DNA from: Leishmania infantum JPCM5
Taxonomy: Eukaryota > Euglenozoa > Kinetoplastea > Trypanosomatida > Trypanosomatidae
Direction of reading: 5' to 3'
Assembly: GCF_000002875.2 (NCBI RefSeq)
Contig: NC_009404.2
Span: 595,501-659,500, forward strand
Length of the DNA: 64,000 nucleotides
The notes under the pieces are model-generated. The model saw only the letters and a list, made by a program, of their open reading frames with translations, was not told the origin of the DNA and did no database searches. Of this stretch, positions 1 to 9,934 are shown one piece after another (positions within the stretch are counted from its first letter, which is position 1; every line of letters starts with the position of its first letter). A program made the translations under genes and the position numbers.

Positions 1-151
1 GAGAGCGACAAGTGCACGCAAAAGTGACTGCACATCACGCAGAGACTCATCGGCGAGAAGAGGATCGCCATCAATCTGCCACACCTTGACAGGACAGTGG
101 GCAGCGGTCACTGCTCCTCACTAGATGAGCACACGCGACACAAACTAAGAC
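1..151. other. Leader upstream of the kinase gene
   Basis: No gene is visible. Candidate splice AGs lie near 91-96, but the strong pyrimidine tract expected for trans-splicing is not within this short stretch and may lie outside the window. Confidence 0.5.
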
Positions 152-1306
152 ATGTCGACCGCCTCGCAGCACAGGAAAAGCGATTCGGCGGAGCGTGACG
201 AGGTCAATGTCAAGAACGCTCCTAAAGTCGCGTCAGAGGCGGAAATAAACCGCCGCAACGTTGTCTTTGCAGAGGCGCTGCGGTGCGCCTGCATTGCGAT
301 GCGGGTCGGCGACGACCCGGGGTACATCTGGACACCGCAGCGGCTCGGCGCTGGCTCGTTCGGCACAGTGACGCTTGCATACCGTCACGAGGGCGACGCT
401 GTGTGGCGCAAGACCGCGGTGAAGCGCATATCGCTGCGCAAAGAAATGCGCCTCTCAGCCGTGCTGGAGAAGGTGCGGTGCGCTGGGCGCGAGGTGGCCC
501 TGTGCCGTCGCGCTGGGGTGTCGCCGCACGTTGTGCCGATGTACGAGCCATGGTTCGACTGCCGGGAGGGCGTGATCGCGCTGCCGATGGACGCCGGTGA
601 CTTCAGCCTGGAGCAGTACGCGGTGCACTGCGGCTTTCGGTTCCCGCCGCTGGTGCTGCTGTCGATGTGCGCGCAGTGCGCGCGTGCTGTGGCGCATCTG
701 CATCGGCGCGGCGTTGTGCACCGTGACGTGAAGCCAGACAACTTCGTGGTGAATGTTTTCGACACTGCTGGTGGTGCTGGTGCTGGCGGTGATGGTGGCC
801 GCCGTGACGCGCGGGCACCGCTCGTGCGCATACTTGACTTTGGGCTCGCGTGCGGCGTGGAGGAGGTCGGGCAGGAGTTGAAGCGTTGCGTGGGGACACC
901 GCACTACATGGCACCGGAGACGTTTTCGCACCTCTGCGACTGCGACGTGCCTGCGGCGTGCGACGTGTGGAGCCTCGGGGTGACCTTGTTCCGATTGGCC
1001 ACTGGCGTCTTCCCGGTCTTCGAGATGGACAAGACGTGGCAGCAACCGCCCTTCACCGCGTTACACAGCGGAAAGCTGTGGCTCCCCTCGAGGAATCTCT
1101 TCCATGAGCCATTGTCGGCGGAATCGCTAGCGGTGTTGTCAGTCGCTGCGTCGATGCTTGTGCTGGACCCCCGATACCGGCCCACCGCGGATGCTGCGGT
1201 GCTACAGCTGCAGGGCTTTCAGGAGGCGTTCAGCCACCAGATCCAGTCATGGCCGCCAGGGTCTGGGCCACAACCCTGCCGTGTCTGGAAACGCACACGT
1301 AAGTGA
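152..1306 (+). CDS. Serine/threonine protein kinase, first copy
   Basis: This 384-residue protein has a complete kinase core. The glycine loop LGAGSFGTV is at about 65-73, the ATP-binding lysine is in AVKRI at about 91, the catalytic loop HRDVKPDN is at 190-197, DFG is at 229-231, MAPE is at 253-256 and DVWSLG is at 271-276. The last subdomain ends with an RPT motif near 343. The HRD aspartate, catalytic-loop asparagine and DFG aspartate are all present, so activity is expected. A glycine/alanine-rich insert of about 20 residues lies between the catalytic loop and DFG. The first 45 residues are charged and low in structure. The kinase group is not obvious and the substrate is unknown. The ATG at 152 is the first in frame. 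Residues 42 to about 290 are encoded by a tract repeated exactly in the disrupted copy downstream. Confidence 0.9.
   Translation: MSTASQHRKSDSAERDEVNVKNAPKVASEAEINRRNVVFAEALRCACIAMRVGDDPGYIWTPQRLGAGSFGTVTLAYRHEGDAVWRKTAVKRISLRKEMRLSAVLEKVRCAGREVALCRRAGVSPHVVPMYEPWFDCREGVIALPMDAGDFSLEQYAVHCGFRFPPLVLLSMCAQCARAVAHLHRRGVVHRDVKPDNFVVNVFDTAGGAGAGGDGGRRDARAPLVRILDFGLACGVEEVGQELKRCVGTPHYMAPETFSHLCDCDVPAACDVWSLGVTLFRLATGVFPVFEMDKTWQQPPFTALHSGKLWLPSRNLFHEPLSAESLAVLSVAASMLVLDPRYRPTADAAVLQLQGFQEAFSHQIQSWPPGSGPQPCRVWKRTRK
274..1020 (+). repeat. Kinase duplication tract, copy 1
   Basis: These 747 bp recur at 3212-3958 with a constant offset of 2938. Reading the two tracts side by side I found no mismatch. 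They cover the kinase domain from just before the glycine loop to about residue 290. Sequence on both sides is different, so this is an internal block and not a whole-gene duplication. Confidence 0.9.
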
Positions 1307-1510
1307 GGAAGAGGGCCAGCGAGCAACAAATGTGCGCGTGCGTGCGTGTGGTTTCTCTCTCCCTGTGGCATCACCGCCGCCGCCGCTGCTGCCCCTCCGC
1401 TTGTTTTTTTTTTCTTTATTCTTCGTGTCTTCTTCTCGTTCCTTTTCACATCGTTCTTCTTTTCGCTTTTGTTTCCGACACCGTTTATCCACGGTGGTTC
1501 GCGTCTTCTC

Positions 1511-1652
1511 ATACATGCGTGCATACATCTATACATCTATATATACATATATATTTATGTACAGATGCCTACATATGTACACATCTGTATACATGCACAT
1601 GCACACACATATATATATAGTACAAATATATATGAGGAAAAAAATATATAAA
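1511..1652. repeat. AT-rich TATA/CATA microsatellite island
   Basis: About 140 bp of alternating purine/pyrimidine repeats (atacatctat, atatatacat, cacacatata) in an otherwise GC-rich chromosome, in the presumed 3'UTR of the first kinase. A similar island lies at 22770-22850, downstream of the second PUF gene. Confidence 0.8.
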
Positions 1653-2058
1653 TTCGTTGTTGTCTGGTTAATTATTTGCTTGCTACCTCTGCCTTATCCT
1701 TCTACTATTCTTCCCTTCCCTCCCCTCCGACGGCCCCGCCTTTTTCTTATCCTTTCACCTTCTTCAAGCGGAGTGCTGCGTCGTGTCGGTTGTCTTCCCG
1801 CATCGTTTTCCTCTACGCATGCGACGTTCTTTTATCTTCTCGCGCGCTCTCCCGCTTGAAGCAAAGCAGAGCAAACACACGAATGTGTAAGCGTGCATCC
1901 TTCACTAAACCTGTTTCCTCCCTACTCAGAAGTCTGTTCTGTGTGTGCGTGTGTGTATGTGCTGGAGTTAGTGTTTTGTTGGACTCTCCCCTATGTCTGT
2001 GTTTCTGCGCCGTAATGTGCAATGTATGTGTTTGCGTGCGTGTCGTTCAACGCGCATG

Positions 2059-2112
2059 CTCCCTCCCCCTCCCTTCCCCCTCCCTTCCCCCTCCCTTCCC
2101 CCTCCCCCTCCT
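2059..2112. repeat. Pyrimidine minisatellite, unit about 11 bp
   Basis: Four to five tandem copies of a unit close to ctcccttcccc, all pyrimidine on the plus strand. It could serve as an unusual pyrimidine tract for RNA processing or simply be slippage-prone sequence. Confidence 0.75.
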
Positions 2113-3012
2113 CCTTCTATAGTGCTTGTCGACACTTTGGTTTCATGTCATCCTGTGGGATGAATGCTCACTTGTGTCGGGTTGTGTCTGTGGATGTCTG
2201 CGCAGGTGTCTGAAGAAGGAACGCAAGCTCGCGGTGTCATCGTCGCTGCCTTTCTCCTCCTCTCTTTTCTCATCGCTTTTATATGATTATATACGCTATG
2301 CAGTGCCCCTACCTAGAGATGGTCTCTTGGTAATGGAGAGAGGGGGCGGGGGCGATTCCTTCTGAGCGTCACAGAATATGCTGGGAACGCTCCCTCCGAG
2401 AATGTAAGGAGGCGGCGAAAAAGATTTTGCAGGTGGCAGTGCCTTTTCTCGATGGGCGTCTCTCTCTCTCTCTGTGCTTCATGCCCCACCGATGGGTGCC
2501 TTCTCATATCTTTACCGTTCTGTAAAGGAGAACCGTCAGCTCATCCAGCGCATACGCACGTGTGCTCGGACGTCGCTGCTGCACTGAAGTGTGCCCCATT
2601 TACCAAATCTTCTCTGCGCTGCGCTAGTTTATGCGGCCGGACAAGCACACCGTCTTCGTGTAGAGATGTGCGGGTTGAACCGCTTTCCCTTTCTTGGCTC
2701 TCCTCTCCGCACCGTCGAGCTCAGCATTACGCTGTGCGGTCTCTCGACTGTGCTTTCAGCCGCCGCGAAGGACTGTGTGCACCGCTCCCCTTCTCGTTTG
2801 GACGTCGAGGCTGCGCCGCGCCGTACTTCATCCCTCCAAAAAAAATAACAGAACTTACTGTTCGCGCCGCTCTTCTCCACCTGCTCTTGCGCCGCTTTCT
2901 TCCTACACACGTTTTGATGACTACCACCCCCTTCAGACGCACCGCATTACTGAACACGCGCGTCTTACTCTATCTGTGCGTCTGTCTGTGTGTGCATGTC
3001 AGGAAGTTGACA

Positions 3013-3059
3013 GTCCGTCGCACCTGCTCCCCTTCTCCCCTCCCGCGCCATCTGCACAG
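3013..3059 (+). promoter_or_regulatory. Putative spliced-leader acceptor of the second kinase copy
   Basis: A C/T-rich run at about 3020-3055 ends in the AG at 3058-3059. It lies 71 nt before the ATG at 3131. This is the arrangement expected of a trypanosomatid trans-splice acceptor, and it suggests the damaged copy is still processed into mRNA. Confidence 0.5.
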
Positions 3060-3211
3060 CCTTGAATGCTTTTCCACCACGTATAAGGTTACTTGGTCGC
3101 CTTTATAAAGCATTTTTCAATTTTTGAGTGATGAGTGGCCCGATCGCTGAGAATGCAGACATGATTGTGCCTTCAGCTGACACATGCTGCCCCAACGCCC
3201 GTTTTCGAGCG

Positions 3212-3958
3212 GGCGCTGCGGTGCGCCTGCATTGCGATGCGGGTCGGCGACGACCCGGGGTACATCTGGACACCGCAGCGGCTCGGCGCTGGCTCGTTCG
3301 GCACAGTGACGCTTGCATACCGTCACGAGGGCGACGCTGTGTGGCGCAAGACCGCGGTGAAGCGCATATCGCTGCGCAAAGAAATGCGCCTCTCAGCCGT
3401 GCTGGAGAAGGTGCGGTGCGCTGGGCGCGAGGTGGCCCTGTGCCGTCGCGCTGGGGTGTCGCCGCACGTTGTGCCGATGTACGAGCCATGGTTCGACTGC
3501 CGGGAGGGCGTGATCGCGCTGCCGATGGACGCCGGTGACTTCAGCCTGGAGCAGTACGCGGTGCACTGCGGCTTTCGGTTCCCGCCGCTGGTGCTGCTGT
3601 CGATGTGCGCGCAGTGCGCGCGTGCTGTGGCGCATCTGCATCGGCGCGGCGTTGTGCACCGTGACGTGAAGCCAGACAACTTCGTGGTGAATGTTTTCGA
3701 CACTGCTGGTGGTGCTGGTGCTGGCGGTGATGGTGGCCGCCGTGACGCGCGGGCACCGCTCGTGCGCATACTTGACTTTGGGCTCGCGTGCGGCGTGGAG
3801 GAGGTCGGGCAGGAGTTGAAGCGTTGCGTGGGGACACCGCACTACATGGCACCGGAGACGTTTTCGCACCTCTGCGACTGCGACGTGCCTGCGGCGTGCG
3901 ACGTGTGGAGCCTCGGGGTGACCTTGTTCCGATTGGCCACTGGCGTCTTCCCGGTCTT
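3212..3958 (+). repeat. Kinase duplication tract, copy 2
   Basis: Exact partner of 274-1020. The junctions are abrupt: left of 3212 and right of 3958 no similarity to copy 1 continues at DNA level, although the protein further downstream is a divergent kinase C-terminus. Confidence 0.9.
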
Positions 3959-4076
3959 TGACCAGGACGTGACGGCGTCGTGGCTTCCCGCAAATGCCTC
4001 CTCGGCTTGCTTGGGTGTGCCCCACCTGCGATCACCGTGGCCACGAGTTCTCGAGCGGTGCCCCGCGCCCTGGTGA
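3237..4076 (+). CDS. Longest translatable part of the second kinase copy
   Basis: If translation starts at the first ATG in the kinase frame (3237, MRVGDDPGYIW), a 279-residue product results. It has an intact glycine loop, HRD, DFG and APE motifs identical to the first copy, then about 40 unrelated residues and a TGA at 4074-4076. It would lack the last kinase subdomain with its RPT motif. An upstream ATG at 3131 in another frame would compete for initiation. A folded active kinase is doubtful; an automated annotation could still list this as a gene. Confidence 0.4.
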   Translation: MRVGDDPGYIWTPQRLGAGSFGTVTLAYRHEGDAVWRKTAVKRISLRKEMRLSAVLEKVRCAGREVALCRRAGVSPHVVPMYEPWFDCREGVIALPMDAGDFSLEQYAVHCGFRFPPLVLLSMCAQCARAVAHLHRRGVVHRDVKPDNFVVNVFDTAGGAGAGGDGGRRDARAPLVRILDFGLACGVEEVGQELKRCVGTPHYMAPETFSHLCDCDVPAACDVWSLGVTLFRLATGVFPVFDQDVTASWLPANASSACLGVPHLRSPWPRVLERCPAPW

Positions 4077-4972
4077 CTGTGGCCGGATCGATGCTTGCCG
4101 TGAACCCACGCCGTCGCCCAACCATGGCAAGCGTTCTACTGCAGCTGCAGGGCATCGGAGAGGCTCCAGAGTCGGCGCTGCCGAGCGTCTCGTCCCGCAT
4201 CCTCCAAATGCGTGCGTGTCGCCCGGATGTGATGGTTGCCATGTACGCCGTTCCGCATGCCGCTGAGGGGCAGGCAGTCCGGTGGCACCTCCGACCTGGC
4301 GACACCTTCCTGGTAAAGGGGGAGTGGGAGATGTGGATGAAAAAGCTGTGCGCGCGTGCCCTCACTGCACAGGACCGAGCGGTGCCGAGCTCGAATACCG
4401 TCACCACAGTAGCGCCGCGACCGTGTACCGCCGACACCGAGACTGCGCGCACAGGTGTGCCCCGTCGCTGCCCGCGTTAGGCTTTTGGTTGCGCGTGGCG
4501 CACCCGCGCAAAGGACGCTGCCGTGGCGTTATCGAAGGCCAGCACGTCGTGCACGTTGCGGCGCGTCTTGGAAGCGAGGAGGCACGCATGCGATGTTCTC
4601 CATTGCGTCCTCTGCTCTACGGTGCGGGGCTCTCGCAGGTTGTGGCGCCGAAACAGCCGTCATTGCGCTCGCGATGGACACCGTCAACGGCTCCCCTCTA
4701 CATCGACGCTTCGGTGGGAATGCCCGTGGCGCATAAAAAATAGCCGCTTGGCTTCTTGCGTGCTTCGAGAGAAGTCTCCGTCGCCGCTGCGTGGGGTGTG
4801 CCGTTGCAGCAGCAGCAGCAGCAAAGACCACCCCGATGAGGTAAGCAAGGCGGAACAGCCGACGGGTCGGGGTAGCGCCGCGGAAAAAAGAAGCGTGAAA
4901 GGGCGGCTATCTCTGTTCGTGCGCTTCCGCACGTCGAACAAGGGCCGCTCGTGCACTGTGAGGCCTTTGTAA

Positions 4973-6934
4973 CTCCTCACACAGATATGCGTCTGCGTCG
5001 GCGCCACTTTTATTCGTTTGTTTTCGTGTGCTTTTCTCTTGTTTCACTGCATATTCTCTGCGGCACGCTGCCCGCTGGCGCATTCACCGCTTCTCCCGCA
5101 CCCCCTCCCTTCTCCATTCTTTCTCGGTCTACTGTCTTGTGACGCGTGTCTTTCTGCCTCTCTTTTTTCTCGCTCGCTGGTCTGTGCAACGGAGTAAAGT
5201 TGACGTACAGCTGTGTATGTGCATGTCTGTGTAGGTTTGTGTGCACGTGCGCTTGCGTGGCTTTTCCCCCTGTGCTGTACATCGCCATCCCCAGAACAGG
5301 GAACATGCGACAAAAGAGGGAAGAAGAACGGCTGCTGACATCGTCGTGCCATGAGGGTGTGCTCGCGTGATCGGTGAGCTGAAAGTCCGCTCATGGCACT
5401 GACAAATGAAGGTGCACGATTGAGAAGGGCATCACGTAGAGACGTGCCTTCACCTGGTGTGTGCGGGCTGGTCTCTCTGCGCATCCGCGGCTTGTGTGTG
5501 TGTGCCCGTATGCACACGACCGTGCTCTGACTTTCTTACTTCCTTTTTACACCACACACACACACACACACACACACATGCATGCATGTGCGTGCGGAGG
5601 CATCTGCTCGCGCTGAGCAACAACCCCTGCTTATCCCGCTTCCTGTGCGCCGCTCAGCAGGCCTCTGGCATCAACACCACAACACGGATACCCACGCACT
5701 AGAACACCCACGCGAGAGAGAACGTGTCTTATCGGGCTCCTGCACGTATAAACTGCCGCGTGGAGGCGTACCTAAGAATGGCAAATGATGGCGAATATCG
5801 CTTTTCTTATCCTCCTTTCCCGCCGCTGGCAAGTGTGAGATCCGCCCCCCTCTCTCCTCTCCTCTCCTTTCCTCCCTCCTTTACTGGGAGAGCGAAAGTG
5901 TCGGTCTCGCCAGGGTGGTTTTTCAGAGAGTTGCCTTGCACGAGGGTAATACTGGATTTCTTTTCCATGTGTTTACGTTGGCGGGCGAGGTGGGAGGGGA
6001 GGGAGGAGGTCGTGCATCTCTCTCCTCCCTTTACAGGGAGGAGAGCGGGATGGGGGAAGTCCGGCGGCGGGTGTTCTCTCCACACCGCAGCCACGACGCT
6101 TTTATACTGTCAACGATCTCCTCTCGCTCCCTCGCCTTCTCACGGCGAAAAGTGTGTTGCCCTCGTGTACGGGGTGTGGTGGTGGTCTCCGCTATGCTTT
6201 CTTCGGGCTGCTTCCGGCCGCAGGACACGGCTGTATACATATATGCGTGTGTGTGCACGTGTGCCGGGCGTGCTAGCTCTCCTTCCCTCCTTCTTATGCC
6301 GGGGAGGTTGTCGACTGGTTTTCCTACCTTGTCTGCGCGTTCAAGTCAGTCCCACCCCGTGACCAGCCCCCCCCCCCCTTCATGCCCGCCACCAGGGGTG
6401 AGGGACATGAAGGACGAGAGGACGGGTGGGCTCCGCACCTTCGCAGAATGCATCCAAAACACACACATACACACACAAGGCGCGGCCATTCGGTGAGAGT
6501 GGAATACAAGAGTGCGCTTCTCCCGCCTCCCTGTCAGCGCTCAACTCGTTCTATGATGGCGCCCCCAGCGGGTTCGAAAATGAGGATGGAGTCCGGCATA
6601 GCTCAATACGTGCCTTCCTCTTTCTTCCGTTCCTCTCTCCCACTCTCTCGGATTTTACCCGACAGAGGGCAGGCAGTATTCACTTAGGTGCGCGCGGCGT
6701 CTTTTCAACGACAACAAAAATCGCCGCCAATAAAGAAAGGGAGGGAAAAACGGGGAGACCAGGCAAACCACCGCTTGTGAGGAGGGGGCGCTGGCTGCGC
6801 ACAGAAGGTTGCACTCACGCACTGGCAGTGCTATCGCTATCCTAGCTCTCCATCTCTCCGGCCTTCACGACCCCTGACAGCTGCGCGTGAGCATACAAAC
6901 ACACACACACACATACATACAAGCATCAAGCAAC
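4973..6934. other. Intergenic region upstream of beta-COP
   Basis: No gene is supported. It contains (CA)n at about 5553-5578, a 12-base C run at 6367-6378 and pyrimidine-rich blocks. The best splice-type tract is at about 6612-6660, followed by the AG at 6664-6665, giving a leader of about 270 nt for beta-COP. A short (CA)n at 6899-6914 sits just before the start codon. Confidence 0.65.
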
Positions 6935-9934
6935 ATGGCGGAGACAGCAGTGTCGAGCCAGGAGGAGAGCAGCACGCTGCTCGTCGGCGTGGGCAAGGCA
7001 GCCAGCGCCATGTCGTCGAAGGAAATCAAGAACGCCCTGGAGAAGGGCGACACCACCGCCCGCGCGAATGCCCTCATGGCCATCATCCGCCTCCACGTGA
7101 ACGGCGAGCCGCAGAACTACCTGATCATGTCCGTCATCCGCTACATCACCCCCATCGATGACCATCTCATCAAGAAGCTCGTCCTGTACTTTTGGGAGGT
7201 GGTTGACAAGCGCGACGCAGACGGCAAACTCCTCTCTGTCATCATTCTCATCTGCAGCTTCTTGCGCAGCGACTTGCTCCACCCGAACGAGTACGTGCGG
7301 GGCCTGACGCTGCGCTTCCTCTGCAAGGTGAATGAGGTGGAGCTGATCGAGCCGCTCGTGTCGGCAGTGGTGCAGAACCTGTCGCACAAGGTCGCCTATG
7401 TGCGGCGCAATGCGGTGCTGGCAGTGCACTACATCTTCAAGAAGTTCCCAAAGCTGCTCCCCGATGCGCCGGAGCTGGTGGAGTCGGCAATCCGCACCGA
7501 GACGGATGTGTCGACGTGCCGCAACGGCCTCGATTTCCTTGCTGCCTTCGCGCCTGAGCGGGCGGCGAGCTACCTCAGTGACTTCCGCGACTCGCACACA
7601 CTGTCGGCCGTCGATGGGCCATTTCTGATGTCCGTGGTGGAGTTCTGCCGTCAGATGATCCGCGCTAACCCGTACGAGAAGGCGCGCTACGTCCCGGTCC
7701 TCTTCTCTGTTCTGCAGAGTAAAAGTGCCGCGGTGCGCTACCAGTGTGCGACGACCCTGCTGAGCCTCTCCTCGTCTCCCACGGCGATCCGTCAGGCGAC
7801 GCTGACCTACGTCGACATCATCAAGGTGCACTCCGACAACAGCGTGCGGCTGATTGTGGTCGAGCAGCTGAACCAGATGCGCGGGTCGTACCTCTACGTG
7901 CTGCAGGACTCGCTGCTCGACATCCTCAGCGTGCTACAGGACGGCTCCATGGCCATTCGCGAGCGCGTAATCGAGCTGGCGGTCGAGCTGGTCACGCGTC
8001 GCAACGCCGAGACGTTCATGCAGGCAATGAGGAAGGAGCTGCTGCGCACCAACAGCGTGGACTTTGAAGTAGAAGACGCCAACGCTGCCATGGCGTATCG
8101 ACTGCTCATCATCAAGGCCATAAACACAGCGCTGCTGCGCCACCCGCCGTCGGCGCCGTCGATGCTGCCGGTGCTGCTGGACTACCTGTGCGACACGACC
8201 AGCACTAGCAGGGAGGTCATCACTCTCATCAAGGAGGTGCTGCTCTCCCAGCCGGAGCTGCGCCGCGACACGATGAAGAAGCTGTCGGACATCTTTCCCA
8301 TGATGACGTCAAGTCCCGTCATGCGCACAGCACTCTGGATGTTCGGCGCGTACGCGTCGTCCGCGGACGAGGTGCTGCAGACACTGCGCATGCTCAAGAA
8401 CGCGGTCGAGCCACTGCCGTTCGAGGCCCCCAAGCCTCTCTCCGGCGACGCAGCCAGCCTCAACACCACCGCGACCACCAACAATGCCTCTTCCCAGTCC
8501 AACATGCGTGCCGTGACGACCGTCCTCGAGGACGGCACGTACGTGACCACCTACACCACGGCCACCCCAGCAGCCGCGGCGACCGCGACGAACGGTCATG
8601 GTGAGGGCGACAACAACGATGTGAGCAGCAGCGGGCTGCGCTTGGCGCTGCTCAGGGGAGACTACTTCCTCGCCGCCGCCCTCGCCAGCACCCTCACCAA
8701 GCTTGTCGTGCAGCTGTTCACCGGGGAGGTCAAGGGGAGCGTGGATGCGGCGACACGCAACACGGCGCAGTCCGACGCCCTCGCCATCCTGCGCGAGGTA
8801 CTGCGCTACGGCACGGAGGCGGACTCATTGCACCCTATCAGTGCCGACACCAACGAGCACATCCTCCTGAACATTGAGCTACTCTCCAACCCGCAGGCTC
8901 CCTTCATGGTTGATGTGCTGCGCGCCTCCTTGGAGGCGCTAGGGCGTGCAGAGCGGCGTTCGGCAAGGGAGTCTGGCAAGACCGACGGCGGCGGCGCTGC
9001 CACCGCTTCTGCTGCCGCTGCCGTGCAGCTGAACGCCATCGACACACCTGTCGTGTTCTCGCAGCTGAGTGAGGGCAAGGATGCCGTCTTCGAACTCGAG
9101 GCCACCGCCGAGGGCCCGGGTGCCGCGGCGAAGGGGGAGGGCAGCGAGCGCAAGGCGCAGCTGTTCCTGAAGAAGCTGGAGGACACGATGCCGCTCTCCG
9201 GCTTCAACGACCCCGTCTACTGCGAGGCCAGCATCACGGTTCATCAGTTCGACGTCTCCGTCGACTGGCTGCTGGTGAACTGCACTTCGAAGCAGCTGAC
9301 GAACCTGACCATCGAGCTCGTCTCGCTCGGCGGCATGAAGCTGTGCGAGCGGCCGCAGACGTACACCCTCAACCCCCACGAGACCATTGCCGTGCGCACC
9401 TCGCTGAAAGTGAGCGCCACCGAGAGCGGCGTCATCTACGGCACCGTGCTGTACGACGCGCCGAACAATCAGCACTGCAGCTTCATCCTGAACGACATCC
9501 ATGTGGACATCATGAACTACATTCATCCGGGCCCGTGCTTCTCCGCGGAGTTCCGAGAGAAGTGGGGAATCTTCGACTGGGAGAACAAGATCGCCGTGTC
9601 GACGACGAAGCGCGACCTGGCCAGCTTAGTGCGCTTCATTGTGCAGGAGTTGAACATGCAGCTGCTGGAGCCGTACGAGGTGGAGCAGCAGGAGGAGCAG
9701 GACCCGGAGCTAGAGCTTCTACCGACGTCGGAAGAGAACGAGAAGTGCGCGTACGTCTCGTGCAATCTGTATGCCCAGACCGCCTTTGGCGAGGACGCCT
9801 TGGCGAACGTGAGCGTGGAGAGCGACGGGAAGGGTTTGGTGAGTGGCGTGATTCGCATTCGCTCCAACACGCAGACCATCGCCTATGGCATCGGTGAAAA
9901 GCTGAACATGCTCCAGAAGTCCGGCAAGCTGTGA
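6935..9934 (+). CDS. Coatomer subunit beta (beta-COP)
   Basis: This is the 999-residue large subunit of the COPI coat, which acts in retrograde Golgi-to-ER and intra-Golgi transport. The N-terminal half (about 25-500) is an adaptin-type HEAT solenoid, for example GEPQNYLIMSVIRYITPIDD and HPNEYVRGLTLRFLCKV. Residues about 500-570 are a Thr/Ala/Asn-rich linker. The C-terminal part (about 765-999) matches the conserved beta-COP C domain and appendage, with LVSLGGMKLCERP, NDIHVDIMNYIHPG and FREKWGIFDWENK. Length is close to the animal protein (about 950). An upstream in-frame extension of 16 residues has no ATG and reads as (CA)n leader, so the ATG at 6935 is taken as the start. It has no functional link to its neighbours. 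Confidence 0.95.
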   Translation: MAETAVSSQEESSTLLVGVGKAASAMSSKEIKNALEKGDTTARANALMAIIRLHVNGEPQNYLIMSVIRYITPIDDHLIKKLVLYFWEVVDKRDADGKLLSVIILICSFLRSDLLHPNEYVRGLTLRFLCKVNEVELIEPLVSAVVQNLSHKVAYVRRNAVLAVHYIFKKFPKLLPDAPELVESAIRTETDVSTCRNGLDFLAAFAPERAASYLSDFRDSHTLSAVDGPFLMSVVEFCRQMIRANPYEKARYVPVLFSVLQSKSAAVRYQCATTLLSLSSSPTAIRQATLTYVDIIKVHSDNSVRLIVVEQLNQMRGSYLYVLQDSLLDILSVLQDGSMAIRERVIELAVELVTRRNAETFMQAMRKELLRTNSVDFEVEDANAAMAYRLLIIKAINTALLRHPPSAPSMLPVLLDYLCDTTSTSREVITLIKEVLLSQPELRRDTMKKLSDIFPMMTSSPVMRTALWMFGAYASSADEVLQTLRMLKNAVEPLPFEAPKPLSGDAASLNTTATTNNASSQSNMRAVTTVLEDGTYVTTYTTATPAAAATATNGHGEGDNNDVSSSGLRLALLRGDYFLAAALASTLTKLVVQLFTGEVKGSVDAATRNTAQSDALAILREVLRYGTEADSLHPISADTNEHILLNIELLSNPQAPFMVDVLRASLEALGRAERRSARESGKTDGGGAATASAAAAVQLNAIDTPVVFSQLSEGKDAVFELEATAEGPGAAAKGEGSERKAQLFLKKLEDTMPLSGFNDPVYCEASITVHQFDVSVDWLLVNCTSKQLTNLTIELVSLGGMKLCERPQTYTLNPHETIAVRTSLKVSATESGVIYGTVLYDAPNNQHCSFILNDIHVDIMNYIHPGPCFSAEFREKWGIFDWENKIAVSTTKRDLASLVRFIVQELNMQLLEPYEVEQQEEQDPELELLPTSEENEKCAYVSCNLYAQTAFGEDALANVSVESDGKGLVSGVIRIRSNTQTIAYGIGEKLNMLQKSGKL

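Larger units (their letters stand above)
1307..3130. other. Intergenic region between the kinase copies
   Basis: No convincing gene. It holds pyrimidine-rich 3'UTR-like sequence, an AT-rich island (1511-1652), an 11-bp CT minisatellite (2059-2112) and a splice-type pyrimidine tract ending at an AG at 3058-3059. Open frames here are short and rich in Ser, Cys, Phe and Leu, as pyrimidine runs produce. Confidence 0.7.
3131..4972 (+). pseudogene. Second kinase copy, frameshifted
   Basis: The ATG at 3131 opens a frame beginning MSGPIAENADMIV. The frame that encodes the kinase core is one base off, and the shift sits at the extra G in the GGG run at 3211-3213. Beyond the identical core the frame changes again between about 3962 and 4060. 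The last kinase subdomain (SMLAVNPRRRPT, then LLQLQGIGEA) is read in the same frame as the ATG at 3131 and runs to a TAG at 4478-4480. That frame then stays open to 4972, ending in a Ser/Lys/Arg-rich stretch, so the parent gene may have had a longer tail than copy 1. Two changes of opposite effect separate this copy from an open frame of about 450 codons up to 4480. Assembly error is an alternative to genuine decay. Confidence 0.7.

Noticed and set aside
1158..1859. 233-codon frame overlapping the kinase 3' end
   Set aside because: Ser/Arg/Leu junk from pyrimidine and CA-rich 3'UTR sequence, with no codon bias.
6540..6600. tRNA-like T-loop (ggttcgaaa)
   Set aside because: No matching acceptor stem, D arm or anticodon arm within tRNA distance.
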